A stretch of DNA of 36,038 bases from Defluviitaleaceae bacterium (lineage in GTDB: Bacteria; Bacillota; Clostridia; Lachnospirales; WRAX01), in contig WQVI01000008.1 in NCBI GenBank assembly GCA_009781625.1, positions 1 to 36,038 of the forward strand, in the 5' to 3' direction. Position 1 is the stretch's first letter. The number at the start of each line of letters is the position of its first letter. Shown in pieces: positions 16,149 through 24,400 of the stretch. A model generated the notes under the pieces. It was not told the DNA's origin and searched no databases. It saw nothing but the letters and a program-made list of their open reading frames with translations. The position numbers and the translations under genes were made by a program.

Positions 16149-16328
16149 TCACTCCTCATTATCATCTCCCTCTGCCGATGTTTTCTTGCGTTTTTTTACA
16201 CATTCGTTAAGAAGATATTCTATTTGGCCGTTTAGAGACCGAAAGTCATCTTCGGCCCAGGCCATAAGCTCTTTCCAGAGGGTCGCTGAAATGCGCAAAG
16301 GCACCTGCTTTTTTTCGTTGCCTTTCAT
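16149..16328 (-). CDS. Small ribbon-helix-helix (Arc-like) protein
   Basis: A 59-residue protein that is easy to miss. KKQVPLRISATLWKEL followed by FRSLNGQIEYLLNECVKKR fits the beta strand, helix 1, turn and helix 2 of Arc/MetJ-type DNA-binding proteins; the RSLNGQI turn is typical of the Arc-like family. The C-terminus is charged (KKRKKTSAEGDDNEE). ATG at 16328 follows AAGGGTG and lies 12 bases after the SPFH stop, and the SdpI-like gene starts four bases after its stop. Such proteins often repress their own operon or act as antitoxins; here autoregulation is inference. DNA binding is likely. Confidence 0.75.
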   Translation of the reverse strand: MKGNEKKQVPLRISATLWKELMAWAEDDFRSLNGQIEYLLNECVKKRKKTSAEGDDNEE

Positions 16329-16340
16329 GATATCACACCC

Positions 16341-17375
16341 TTAGTAAAGTGACCCGCTGTTTACAACCGGCTGGGCTTCGCGGCTACCGCACAGCACCAC
16401 AAGCAGGTTGGATACCATTGCTGCTTTGCGCTCTTCATCAAGATGCACCACATTGTTTTCGGAAAGGCGGTCCAGGGCAAGTTCTACCATGCCAACGGCA
16501 CCTTCTACCAGCAACGCCTTGGCATCAACCGTGGCTTTGGCTTGCTGGCGTTGCAGCATGGCGGCGGCAATTTCGGGCGCATAGGCAAGATGGGTTATGC
16601 GCGCTTCCATAATTTCAAGGCCGGCAACATCAGTTTTGGATTGTATCTCTTCTTTCAGCATGTTTGCAATTTCCTGGCCGCTGCCGCGCAGGGTTTTTTC
16701 GCTTTCGTCGCCATCGCCCACGGCGTCGTATGGGTAGAGACGCACGATGTTGCGCAAGGCAGAATCGCATTGAATTGACAAAAATTCTTTATAGTTGTCC
16801 ACATTGAAAACCGCTTTTGCAGTGTTAACAACACGCCAGATAACCACAATGCCTATGATGATGGGATTGCCCAGCGCATCATTGATTTTTTGTTGGTTAT
16901 TGGATAGTGTAATTGTTTTTAGCGAGATTTTTCTGTTGTCCCGCGTGAGGTTAACAGGCTGCCCTGTTATCGCTGAAACGGCAGCGGCGGCCGGCTGCTC
17001 TAGTGTTTGCGTCGATGTGCCTTTAGCGGGATTTACAGCCACGGCAAAGGGATTGACGAAGAAAAAGCCCTCTTTCTTAATGGTGCCGATGTATTTGCCA
17101 AAGAGCGCCAGTACTAAGGCCTCGTTGGGCTTAACAATTTTAAGGCCTGCGTAGATAATGGGCCCCAAAATGATGGTGTAGATGCCAGCGGCAATTATTG
17201 CTGCAACCCATAGACCGGACGAGCCGTAGCTGGCCATTTGCATTGCCGCAAAAACAATTAGCCCAATTGCGCCTAAAATCAACGCTGAATTAATGATAAG
17301 AACCACCATGCCACTTTTCGGATTAAGGGCAATTTCCTCATATTGGTTTTGCCTAATTTTGGTGTTTTCATTCAT
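16341..17375 (-). CDS. SPFH/band 7 membrane protein
   Basis: A 344-residue protein. Two transmembrane helices lie at about residues 24-47 and 55-79. An SPFH domain starts at [31 protein letters not shown] and runs to about 290, including [23 protein letters not shown] and the helical [27 protein letters not shown], which is typical of stomatin and prohibitin relatives. It lacks the long coiled coil of flotillins. It probably forms a membrane-bound oligomer. ATG follows AGGAGG. It leads an operon with the ribbon-helix-helix and SdpI-like genes, and its promoter is back to back with that of the next plus-strand gene. Confidence 0.88.
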   Translation of the reverse strand: MNENTKIRQNQYEEIALNPKSGMVVLIINSALILGAIGLIVFAAMQMASYGSSGLWVAAIIAAGIYTIILGPIIYAGLKIVKPNEALVLALFGKYIGTIKKEGFFFVNPFAVAVNPAKGTSTQTLEQPAAAAVSAITGQPVNLTRDNRKISLKTITLSNNQQKINDALGNPIIIGIVVIWRVVNTAKAVFNVDNYKEFLSIQCDSALRNIVRLYPYDAVGDGDESEKTLRGSGQEIANMLKEEIQSKTDVAGLEIMEARITHLAYAPEIAAAMLQRQQAKATVDAKALLVEGAVGMVELALDRLSENNVVHLDEERKAAMVSNLLVVLCGSREAQPVVNSGSLY

Positions 17376-17408
17376 AATATTTTCCTCCTATATAATTTTG
17401 ATATCATA

Positions 17409-17437
17409 ATAATATCATATTTATATATAGCTGTCAA
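17409..17437 (-). promoter_or_regulatory. Promoter of the SPFH operon
   Basis: On the minus strand TTGACA (17437-17432) and TATTAT (17414-17409) are 17 bases apart, with TG before the -10 box. ATATCAT occurs at 17401-17407 and 17412-17418, 11 bases apart, and in reverse at 17469-17475. These could be operators for the ribbon-helix-helix protein of the operon, but the motif also arises from extended -10 boxes. Confidence 0.75.
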
Positions 17438-17449
17438 GAGTTTTTTCAT

Positions 17450-17478
17450 TTGCCATGTTACATGCCCTATGATATAAT
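17450..17478 (+). promoter_or_regulatory. Promoter of the membrane protein-polA-coaE cluster
   Basis: TTGCCA (17450-17455) and TATAAT (17473-17478) are 17 bases apart, with TG in front of the -10 box. The start codon is at 17510. It faces away from the SPFH promoter, with only 12 bases between the two -35 boxes. Confidence 0.75.
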
Positions 17479-17509
17479 TAAATTATCCCATAACTTGAAG
17501 GAGATGCAC

Positions 17510-18031
17510 ATGAATCCGCTGTTAAAGCCCATGAAAACCCTCGCTGTAATTTCCATTGCATTGCACGGGGCTGCCATATTTGCTGCGGCAGTGCTGGTAT
17601 TGCTACGATATCCCATCGCGACATATATTTATGGATATCAAGGTTTTGCGCGTGACGTGCCCTTGTCTTCCCCATTTATAGTGATACCTATTGTTGCCAT
17701 TTTTGTACTACACGGCGTTTTGATTGTGCTTTACCAGAAGGCCCTTCAAGATAATGCAAGTTTAAAGACAGTATCAATATTGTCGCTGGTTTTCGTAATT
17801 ATCATAATCCCCTTTATAGACGGTGTTCTGCCATTTTTCACAATGCATTTTCACGCCAGGTATGGCACGGATTTTCTGGTTGTACAAAGTATTTTGCAGG
17901 GCATGATAAATTTTGCCATGGTGTTTCGTTGGCTAGGCTCTGCGGCCCTGCTAATTTCCGCTTCAATGGCACTTTACTATATGTATTATTGCAAAACACA
18001 ACAAAAGATTGGAGGCTGTGATGGAGAATAA
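17510..18031 (+). CDS. Four-helix membrane protein of unknown function
   Basis: A 173-residue integral membrane protein with hydrophobic segments at about residues 10-33, 53-73, 83-105 and 130-157. I do not recognise a family. No charged motif or conserved catalytic residue stands out. ATG at 17510 is preceded by GAAGGAG with six bases between; the earlier in-frame ATG at 17450 lies in the promoter. Its last codons overlap the polA start by 11 bases, so it probably leads a polA-coaE operon with translational coupling. Confidence 0.75.
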   Translation: MNPLLKPMKTLAVISIALHGAAIFAAAVLVLLRYPIATYIYGYQGFARDVPLSSPFIVIPIVAIFVLHGVLIVLYQKALQDNASLKTVSILSLVFVIIIIPFIDGVLPFFTMHFHARYGTDFLVVQSILQGMINFAMVFRWLGSAALLISASMALYYMYYCKTQQKIGGCDGE

Positions 18032-20639
18032 GAAATTGATGCTTTTGGACGGCCTAAGCCTTATAAACCGGGCGTTTTACGCCCTACCGCCGCTGACGAC
18101 GAAGGATGGTTTGCCCACAAACGCAATTATAGGCTTTTTAAATATCTTTTTGAAGCTTGTGGACGAAGAAACGCCCCAATACGTTGCCGTAGCCTTCGAT
18201 TTGCCGGCACCTACCTTCCGCCACAAGCAGTTTGAGGCATATAAGGCCACCCGCAAGCCCTTTCCTGACGAGCTTCGCAAGCAAATCCCCTTGTTAAAAG
18301 AGCTGCTTGAGGCCATGGGCATCGCCATTGTGCAGGCCGAGGGGTATGAGGCGGATGACATCATGGGCACGCTGGCGGTGCGGGCCGAGGCCCAGGGATA
18401 TGGCATCACAGTTGTCACAGGAGATAGGGATTTGCTGCAAATTACAACTGACAGAATTAAGGTTCGCATACCTAAGACGTCCAAGGGCCAGACGATAACC
18501 GAGGACTATCACGCCGCGGATTTTACCGGCAAAATGGGCATTACACCCCGAGAATATATTGATATGAAGGCGTTGATGGGCGACGCGTCGGATAACATCC
18601 CCGGCGTACCCTCTATTGGCGAAAAGACTGCGCTGAAATTAATACAAGAATATAGCAATATCGAGGCCGCCATTGCGGATGCCGAAAATGTGAAACCGCC
18701 CCGGGCCGCAAAAAATTTGATGGAATTTGCTGACCAAGCGCGGCTTTCTAAAGAGCTGGCCACAATTGCCCTGGACGCGGAAATTGATGTGGATTTTTCG
18801 GATTTGCGCCTTGGTGATATTATGAATCCCGAGGCGCTTGCGCAATTTAGGCGGCTGGAGCTGAAATCTATGCTAAAGCGGGCGCAATCGGTGTCCAATG
18901 CCCCCGTAGGGGCCGCTGTAAGCCGCCCGCAAGGCCAAATAATCAATTTATCTGAATGGCAAGCCTTTTTAACCAGCATCAATGATACCCTTTGTTTTTA
19001 TCGCCTTGACGCAGAAAATGGACTGGCTATTAGTGCGGGCGAAAACATAGTGTATCTGCCAAAAAACAACTTTGCCGCCATTGCCCCGTTTTTCGAAGGC
19101 AGTTGCAAGAAGGTGGCATTTGATGCTAAAAAGGATATAAATTTGCTGCGCCGCCATGGTATTACGATGCGCAACTTGGCTTTCGACCTGCTGTTGGCGG
19201 GATATCTGCTAAATAATGTTAAGGACGGCGATACCCTCAATGATGTGTCGCTGGAATATTTAGGCAACGGTATTGCCTTGCCCATTACAGCAGAGGCTCA
19301 GCTAAGCCTTTTGGAAGAAACCATTGACACGGCCCAAGAAGCCGCCGACGCTGCTTTTGCGCAGGTTGATGTGATAGCACAGGTATATCCCATGATGCTG
19401 GAAGCACTGGAAGAGCAAAATCTTAACCCATTGTATTATGGCGTGGAAATGCCTCTTTTGAATGTGCTTGCAGATATGGAAAATTTGGGCGTGCGTGTGG
19501 ATGGTGATTTTATCACATCTTATGGCGAGAAGTTGACGGAAGTTATCGACCGCCTAACGACGGAAATCCATGAACTGGCCGGTAGCGAGTTTAACATAAA
19601 CTCTACGAAGCAGCTATCCAAGGTGCTTTTTGAGGACATGGGTATCAGAAGTATCAAAAAAACTAAGACGGGTCATAGTACCAATGTTGAGGTGTTGGAG
19701 AAGCTGGCCCGAGACCACGAAATTGCCCGGAAAATTTTAGAATATCGCAGCCATACAAAACTGCGCAGCACTTATGTGGACGGCCTTTTGGCCGCCATCG
19801 GCGATGATGGCAAGATACACACCACGTTTAATCAGGCTTTAACGGCAACTGGGCGGCTTTCGTCCATGGAGCCTAATTTGCAAAACATCCCCGTTAGAAC
19901 GCAGCTGGGGCGCGAATTGCGCCGCGCTTTTGTGCCCAGCGAGGGTTTTGTGTTTGTTGACGCGGACTATAATCAAATTGAACTGAGAGTATTAGCGGAG
20001 CTTTCCCAAGATGCCATTTTCCTTGACGCTTTCAGGCAAAATCAGGATATCCATCGCATTACGGCGGCTAGGGTGTTTCATGTGTCCTTTGATGAGGTGA
20101 CGGATGAGATGCGGCGCATCGCAAAGGCCGTGAATTTCGGCATTGTGTACGGCATTTCGGCCTTTAGCCTGGCTGAGGACATTAAGGTTAGCGTACAAGA
20201 TGCCGATGGCTTTATCCAAAGCTATTTCGCCATGTATCCCGATGTTAAGCGATATATGGACGCCGCCGTGGCCACCGCCAAGCAAAAGGGCTATGCCGAG
20301 ACCATTTTCGGGCGACGCAGGCATATTCCGGAGCTTTTTCAGGCAAACTTTAACACACGCAATTTTGGCGAGCGCGCCGCGATGAACATGCCCGTGCAGG
20401 GTGCTGCGGCGGATATCATCAAAATTGCGATGATAAAGGTGCATAAGAGGCTTGGGGCAGAAGGTTTGGAATCTCGATTGATACTGCAAGTACATGATGA
20501 ATTGTTGATAGAGGCCAAGGTTGGCGAAGAGGATAAGGTTAAGGAGATACTGATGGATGAAATGGAGAATGCTGTGAGTTTAAGCGTGCCGTTGTCCATT
20601 GATGTCAACATTGGAAAGAGTTGGTATGATGCGAAATAG
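18021..20639 (+). CDS. polA: DNA polymerase I
   Basis: An 872-residue polymerase for Okazaki fragment processing and repair. The 5'-nuclease domain (about 1-290) has LLDGLSLINRAFYAL, AEGYEADDIMGTLA and TGDRDLLQI. The middle domain (about 300-470) resembles a 3'-5' exonuclease fold but shows no convincing DxE active site at the usual place, so proofreading is probably absent, as in many Gram-positive enzymes. The polymerase domain has motif A with D647 (DADYNQIELRVLAE), the O-helix RRIAKAVNFGIVYG and motif C with D826 (QVHDELL). ATG at 18021 follows TTGGAGG. The end overlaps coaE. Confidence 0.95.
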   Translation: MENKKLMLLDGLSLINRAFYALPPLTTKDGLPTNAIIGFLNIFLKLVDEETPQYVAVAFDLPAPTFRHKQFEAYKATRKPFPDELRKQIPLLKELLEAMGIAIVQAEGYEADDIMGTLAVRAEAQGYGITVVTGDRDLLQITTDRIKVRIPKTSKGQTITEDYHAADFTGKMGITPREYIDMKALMGDASDNIPGVPSIGEKTALKLIQEYSNIEAAIADAENVKPPRAAKNLMEFADQARLSKELATIALDAEIDVDFSDLRLGDIMNPEALAQFRRLELKSMLKRAQSVSNAPVGAAVSRPQGQIINLSEWQAFLTSINDTLCFYRLDAENGLAISAGENIVYLPKNNFAAIAPFFEGSCKKVAFDAKKDINLLRRHGITMRNLAFDLLLAGYLLNNVKDGDTLNDVSLEYLGNGIALPITAEAQLSLLEETIDTAQEAADAAFAQVDVIAQVYPMMLEALEEQNLNPLYYGVEMPLLNVLADMENLGVRVDGDFITSYGEKLTEVIDRLTTEIHELAGSEFNINSTKQLSKVLFEDMGIRSIKKTKTGHSTNVEVLEKLARDHEIARKILEYRSHTKLRSTYVDGLLAAIGDDGKIHTTFNQALTATGRLSSMEPNLQNIPVRTQLGRELRRAFVPSEGFVFVDADYNQIELRVLAELSQDAIFLDAFRQNQDIHRITAARVFHVSFDEVTDEMRRIAKAVNFGIVYGISAFSLAEDIKVSVQDADGFIQSYFAMYPDVKRYMDAAVATAKQKGYAETIFGRRRHIPELFQANFNTRNFGERAAMNMPVQGAAADIIKIAMIKVHKRLGAEGLESRLILQVHDELLIEAKVGEEDKVKEILMDEMENAVSLSVPLSIDVNIGKSWYDAK

Positions 20640-21207
20640 GCCCAGAATTATCGGATTAACAGGCGGCAGCGGCGTTGGCAAGGGCGAGGTCTGCCGCATT
20701 TTGGCGCGGCGCGGCGCGCAAATTATTGATACCGACAGTTTATCGCATAAGGCCATCTTGCGGGAAAATCCCGCTTATGATGAGATTATTGCTCACTTCG
20801 GCAACAAAATTTTAGCCGACACAGGAGAAGTTGACCGCAAAAAGCTTGGTGCCATCGTGTTTTCTGATAAAAGTCAGCTTGATATGCTGTCAAAAATTGT
20901 ACACAAATATGTACAGGCAGAATGTGAAAGAATAATACAAAAGTCAGTTGCGGAAATAATTGTTATTGACGCGCCGGCCTTAGTTGAGGCCAATATGCAT
21001 GGCGATTGCGACCTTGTTATCGGAATTTTTGCCCGTAAAAACCTGCGTATAGCCCGTATCATGGCCAGGGACGGCATAAGCCTTGATGCTGCCGAAAGGC
21101 GCATAGAAAGCCAGATGCCCGATGATGTGCTGAAAACTTTTGTGGATATGGCCATTGACAATAACGATGACATAAGCGATTTGGAGGAGAAGTTGCGTGA
21201 AATATAG
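20626..21207 (+). CDS. coaE: Dephospho-CoA kinase
   Basis: A 193-residue kinase that catalyses the last step of coenzyme A synthesis, phosphorylating the 3'-OH of dephospho-CoA. IIGLTGGSGVGKGEV is the P-loop (residues 8-22), DTDSLSHKA follows the family pattern, and VIDAPALVEANMHGDCDLVI matches the second substrate region. The residue after the P-loop lysine is Gly20, where CoaE normally has Ser or Thr. The start overlaps polA by 14 bases; ATGs at 20626 and 20629 are both possible. The end overlaps the next gene by 11 bases. A polA-coaE pairing is common in Firmicutes, which supports the call. Confidence 0.9.
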   Translation: MMRNRPRIIGLTGGSGVGKGEVCRILARRGAQIIDTDSLSHKAILRENPAYDEIIAHFGNKILADTGEVDRKKLGAIVFSDKSQLDMLSKIVHKYVQAECERIIQKSVAEIIVIDAPALVEANMHGDCDLVIGIFARKNLRIARIMARDGISLDAAERRIESQMPDDVLKTFVDMAIDNNDDISDLEEKLREI

Positions 21208-22813
21208 ATTTTGCAAAATACTGGCAAGCGGGATGGCAGCATTGATTTTGGCCGGCTGCATGGGCCCGCCGCCCATAGCCCAGCCAAACCCCCATTTTGC
21301 CGCAAATTTGCACCAGTTGGCAGAAGAGGATGGCGATGATAACGGGCAAGATGCGCAATCCGCATTACAGGAAGCCCCCATAACACCCGTGGTTGGCGGC
21401 AATTTGCGCATAGCTATGCCCATGCCCGCCACGCTAAATCCGCTGTTAAATTCGGACCCCCATGTGGACGCTATATTGCGCCTTATTTTCGAGCCTTTGG
21501 TAGTATTTTGCCACGAGATGCGGCCGCTGCCTAATCCCGCCATCACCCAAAGCGTGGTTTTTTCGCCCAGCGGCAGCACTGTGGCTATAAGTTTGCATGA
21601 TGACATTTTTTGGGAAGATGGCACGCCCATAACAGCGTCCGATATTGCATTTTCCATTGATGTGCTACGCTTTTCAGCACCCGAAACGGCGGTTTACCGT
21701 GCTAATGTGGCAAACATCGCTTCGCATTCTGTTTTGGATAATCGCACATTGCAAATAAACTTAACCAGCCCCATGTGGGCCATGAAATATATGCTAAATT
21801 TTCCCATAATTCCGGCGCATTATTATAGCCCTGTTTCTATGACAAACCTCAGAGCCGCGCGGAACATGCATCCCTTGGGCAATGGCCCTTTTCGCTTCCT
21901 GTCCCACGAGGGCGCGGGAAGTTTGGAGCTTATTGCCAATGAACATGCCCTGGGCGGCACACCCTACATCAGCAGTGTGACGGCCATGATTTTGCGCGAT
22001 GCCGGCGGCGCGCGTTATGCCTTCGAGCAAGGCCTGACGGATGTTTTGGCCGCCGACATGCATCTTTGGGGGCGTTATGGTGCAATGGGCAAAAATAGAG
22101 CGGCCCAAATCTTGTCAAATGAATTTGACTTTGTGGGCTTTAACGCCAGCAGTCCTCTGTTTGCCCATTATGGCGCGCGCGCCGCTGTGGCCCATAGCTT
22201 TGATATGGGTGCCATCATCCATCGCTATTATGCTGCTTCGGATGCTGCAATTGCGCCTATAAATCCGGATTCTTGGCTGGCGGCAGAAACCCTGCCCGAG
22301 CATCCTTTCAACCCACATATGGCCGCAACATTTTTTCGCGAATTGGACGAAATTCCGCAAATTGCCATAATTGTTAGCGACACAAATACTACCGGTGTTT
22401 CCATGGCCACTATGCTGTCAGAGGGCCTTAACGCTGCGGGAGCAGATGCCACGCTTGAAGTTTTGCCTTTTGCCAACTTTGTTTCTCGCGTAGAAACGTC
22501 GGATTTTGACATAATGGTTGGCGGTGTTTCAGTGTTTCCGCCTACTTATTTCGGATTTTTACAGACCCTTTTAGGATATTCTTCCGAAGAGCTTGATAGC
22601 ACCCTTTCTATGATGCGCCATGCCCCAAGCGAGGCTGCGTTGCAGCAGGCAGCCACCAGTGTCCAATATTATATCGCAGAAAATCTGCCAATTATAGGCA
22701 TTGGCTTTCGCCGACAGGTGCTTTACACCACGAGCCCTATCCACGGTGACATCGAAATAAGTGCCGCCGACATTTTTACAAATATCAGCAATTGGTTTAT
22801 ATATCATCCTTGA
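21197..22813 (+). CDS. ABC transporter substrate-binding lipoprotein, family 5
   Basis: A 538-residue lipoprotein with lipobox LAGC (Cys21). After a linker come the family 5 (peptide/nickel/dipeptide binding) features: LRIAMPMPATLNPLLNSDPHVDAILRLIFEPLV, VAISLHDDIFWEDGTPITASDIAFSIDVL, and GNGPFRFLSHEGAGSLELIAN. It probably captures an oligopeptide or similar ligand outside the cell. GTG at 21197 follows GGAGGAGA and overlaps coaE by 11 bases. No permease or ATPase gene is adjacent, so it either borrows a transporter or has another role. The middle part (mode of ligand contact) is less conserved. Specificity cannot be told. Confidence 0.85.
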   Translation: MKYRFCKILASGMAALILAGCMGPPPIAQPNPHFAANLHQLAEEDGDDNGQDAQSALQEAPITPVVGGNLRIAMPMPATLNPLLNSDPHVDAILRLIFEPLVVFCHEMRPLPNPAITQSVVFSPSGSTVAISLHDDIFWEDGTPITASDIAFSIDVLRFSAPETAVYRANVANIASHSVLDNRTLQINLTSPMWAMKYMLNFPIIPAHYYSPVSMTNLRAARNMHPLGNGPFRFLSHEGAGSLELIANEHALGGTPYISSVTAMILRDAGGARYAFEQGLTDVLAADMHLWGRYGAMGKNRAAQILSNEFDFVGFNASSPLFAHYGARAAVAHSFDMGAIIHRYYAASDAAIAPINPDSWLAAETLPEHPFNPHMAATFFRELDEIPQIAIIVSDTNTTGVSMATMLSEGLNAAGADATLEVLPFANFVSRVETSDFDIMVGGVSVFPPTYFGFLQTLLGYSSEELDSTLSMMRHAPSEAALQQAATSVQYYIAENLPIIGIGFRRQVLYTTSPIHGDIEISAADIFTNISNWFIYHP

Positions 22814-22838
22814 TATTATCGTAAATTTATGATATAAT
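22810..22838 (+). promoter_or_regulatory. Promoter of trpS
   Basis: TTGATA (22810-22815) and TATAAT (22833-22838) are 17 bases apart, with TG in front of the -10 box. It lies partly in the end of the preceding lipoprotein gene. There is no room for a T-box leader between this promoter and the start at 22868, so trpS is not controlled by that route here. Confidence 0.75.
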
Positions 22839-22867
22839 GATATCGAGATGAAAAGGAGGCGGTTGTT

Positions 22868-23860
22868 GTGGACAAAAAAACTATTTTTTCTGGCGCGCAG
22901 CCCACGGGATATCCCCATTTGGGCAATTATTTAGGTGCCTTCAAAAATTGGAGCAGCTTACAGGATGAATACAACTGCCTGTATTGTGTTGTAGATCTTC
23001 ACGCAATTACCGTGCGGCAGGTTCCTGCGGAGCTTCGCAAGGCTTCCCGCAACCTTTTGGCCCTATACATCGCTTGTGGGCTTAACCCCGAAAAAAATAT
23101 CGTCTATATACAGTCTCATTACACAGGCCACGCAGAGCTTGCATGGATTTTAAACTGTTTCACCTATATGGGCGAGCTTGGCCGCATGACGCAGTTTAAG
23201 GATAAGTCGTCAAAGGGCGATACCAATATAAATGCAGGGCTGTTTAACTACCCTGTGTTGCAAGCGGCGGATATTTTGCTTTTTGGCACCCATCTGGTGC
23301 CCGTAGGCGAGGACCAGCGCCAACATCTAGAGCTGGCCCGGGATGTGGCCATACGCTTTAACAATATCTACGGCGATGTTTTTACCGTGCCAGAGCCTTA
23401 CATCGCAAAAAGCGGTGCAAAAATCAAAAGCGTGACACATCCTGAGCGCAAGATGTCAAAATCTGATGAAGAAAGCAGTCAGATAATTTTGCTGGATGCG
23501 CCTGATGTGGTGATGCGCAAATTTAAGCGCGCTGTGACGGATTCTGAAACAGAAATACGCTATGATGTGGAAAACAAGCCGGGCGTCAGCAGTTTGCTTG
23601 AAATTTACGCAAACACCCGCGGTATCTCCATGGACGATACCCTTGTAGAATTTGACGGCAAAAATTATGGCTATCTTAAAACCGCCGTGGGCGAGGCCGT
23701 TGTTGATATCATCATAAACCCTATCCAAGCCCGCTTTAATGAACTTTCTGCCAATCCAGACTACCTAGACAAGGTGTTGAAAGAAAACGCTGAAAAAGCT
23801 GCTTATATTGGAAATAAAATTTTGCGAAAAGTGAAGAAAAAGGTTGGATTTATCGTATAA
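22868..23860 (+). CDS. trpS: Tryptophanyl-tRNA synthetase
   Basis: A 330-residue class I aminoacyl-tRNA synthetase that charges tRNA-Trp. The HIGH-like signature is in PTGYPHLGNYLGA (residues 13-25), and KMSKS is at residues 195-199. The family blocks FTYMGELGRMTQFKDKS, NYPVLQAADILLF and VPVGEDQRQHLELARD are present. Its length matches bacterial TrpS. GTG at 22868 follows GGAGG with eight bases between. It is followed after 34 bases by the nfeD-floA pair on the same strand. Confidence 0.95.
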   Translation: MDKKTIFSGAQPTGYPHLGNYLGAFKNWSSLQDEYNCLYCVVDLHAITVRQVPAELRKASRNLLALYIACGLNPEKNIVYIQSHYTGHAELAWILNCFTYMGELGRMTQFKDKSSKGDTNINAGLFNYPVLQAADILLFGTHLVPVGEDQRQHLELARDVAIRFNNIYGDVFTVPEPYIAKSGAKIKSVTHPERKMSKSDEESSQIILLDAPDVVMRKFKRAVTDSETEIRYDVENKPGVSSLLEIYANTRGISMDDTLVEFDGKNYGYLKTAVGEAVVDIIINPIQARFNELSANPDYLDKVLKENAEKAAYIGNKILRKVKKKVGFIV

Positions 23861-23894
23861 TTAAAAGAGGACAATTATAGAAGGGAGAGATATC

Positions 23895-24365
23895 ATGTTA
23901 ATTTGGGCGATTGTTTTATTTATTATTGGTGCATTCATACTTTTAGTAGACATTTACATCGAAGGCTTTGGCGTTTTGGGCGTAATTGCCATACTTGTCA
24001 TCGCGGCTTCTTTGTTTATCAATGTGGCTTTTGTGCCCCTTGGCGGCTTTATCGTCGCCGGTAAAATTGTTGTCATGGTGCCTGGCAGTATCATGTTTTT
24101 CCGTTTCTTGCGCAGCAGACAATTGGATGGCAAATTCATCCTTTCTGAAACCTTGGCGGAAGATAAGGTTGACGTGTCCGGCCTAGAATATTTCAGAGGC
24201 AAGGAAGGCATCACAAAAACCGCCCTGCGCCCTCAAGGCATGGCAGATTTTAACGGCGCCGGTGTTGAGGTATGTTCTGATTCTAAATACATACCCGAAG
24301 GCAAGCGTATTAAGGTTGTTGACGTAAGAGACAGGAAAGTATTTGTAACCTTGATTGAGAACTAG
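23895..24365 (+). CDS. NfeD-like membrane protein, partner of FloA
   Basis: A 156-residue protein with three hydrophobic segments in residues 1-75 and a C-terminal OB-fold domain ([19 protein letters not shown] to FVTLIEN), the usual plan of short NfeD proteins. In Bacillus, NfeD-type proteins are encoded next to floA and help to organise flotillin membrane domains. Here floA follows 35 bases downstream. ATG follows AAGGGAGAG. A TATAAT at 23856-23861 may be part of a weak promoter, but no good -35 box was seen. The C-terminal sequence is the strongest evidence for the call. Confidence 0.88.
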   Translation: MLIWAIVLFIIGAFILLVDIYIEGFGVLGVIAILVIAASLFINVAFVPLGGFIVAGKIVVMVPGSIMFFRFLRSRQLDGKFILSETLAEDKVDVSGLEYFRGKEGITKTALRPQGMADFNGAGVEVCSDSKYIPEGKRIKVVDVRDRKVFVTLIEN

Positions 24366-24400
24366 AGGAAAAAAATAATATAACGAGTGGAGGTTTTTCA

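Noticed and set aside
17401-17475. ATATCAT repeats as certain operators of the ribbon-helix-helix protein
   Set aside because: The same bases are part of extended -10 boxes and recur at unrelated promoters such as trpS, so the motif alone is weak evidence. Kept only as a possibility.
22839-22867. A T-box or other riboswitch upstream of trpS
   Set aside because: Only about 25 bases lie between the promoter and the start codon, too few for such a structure.
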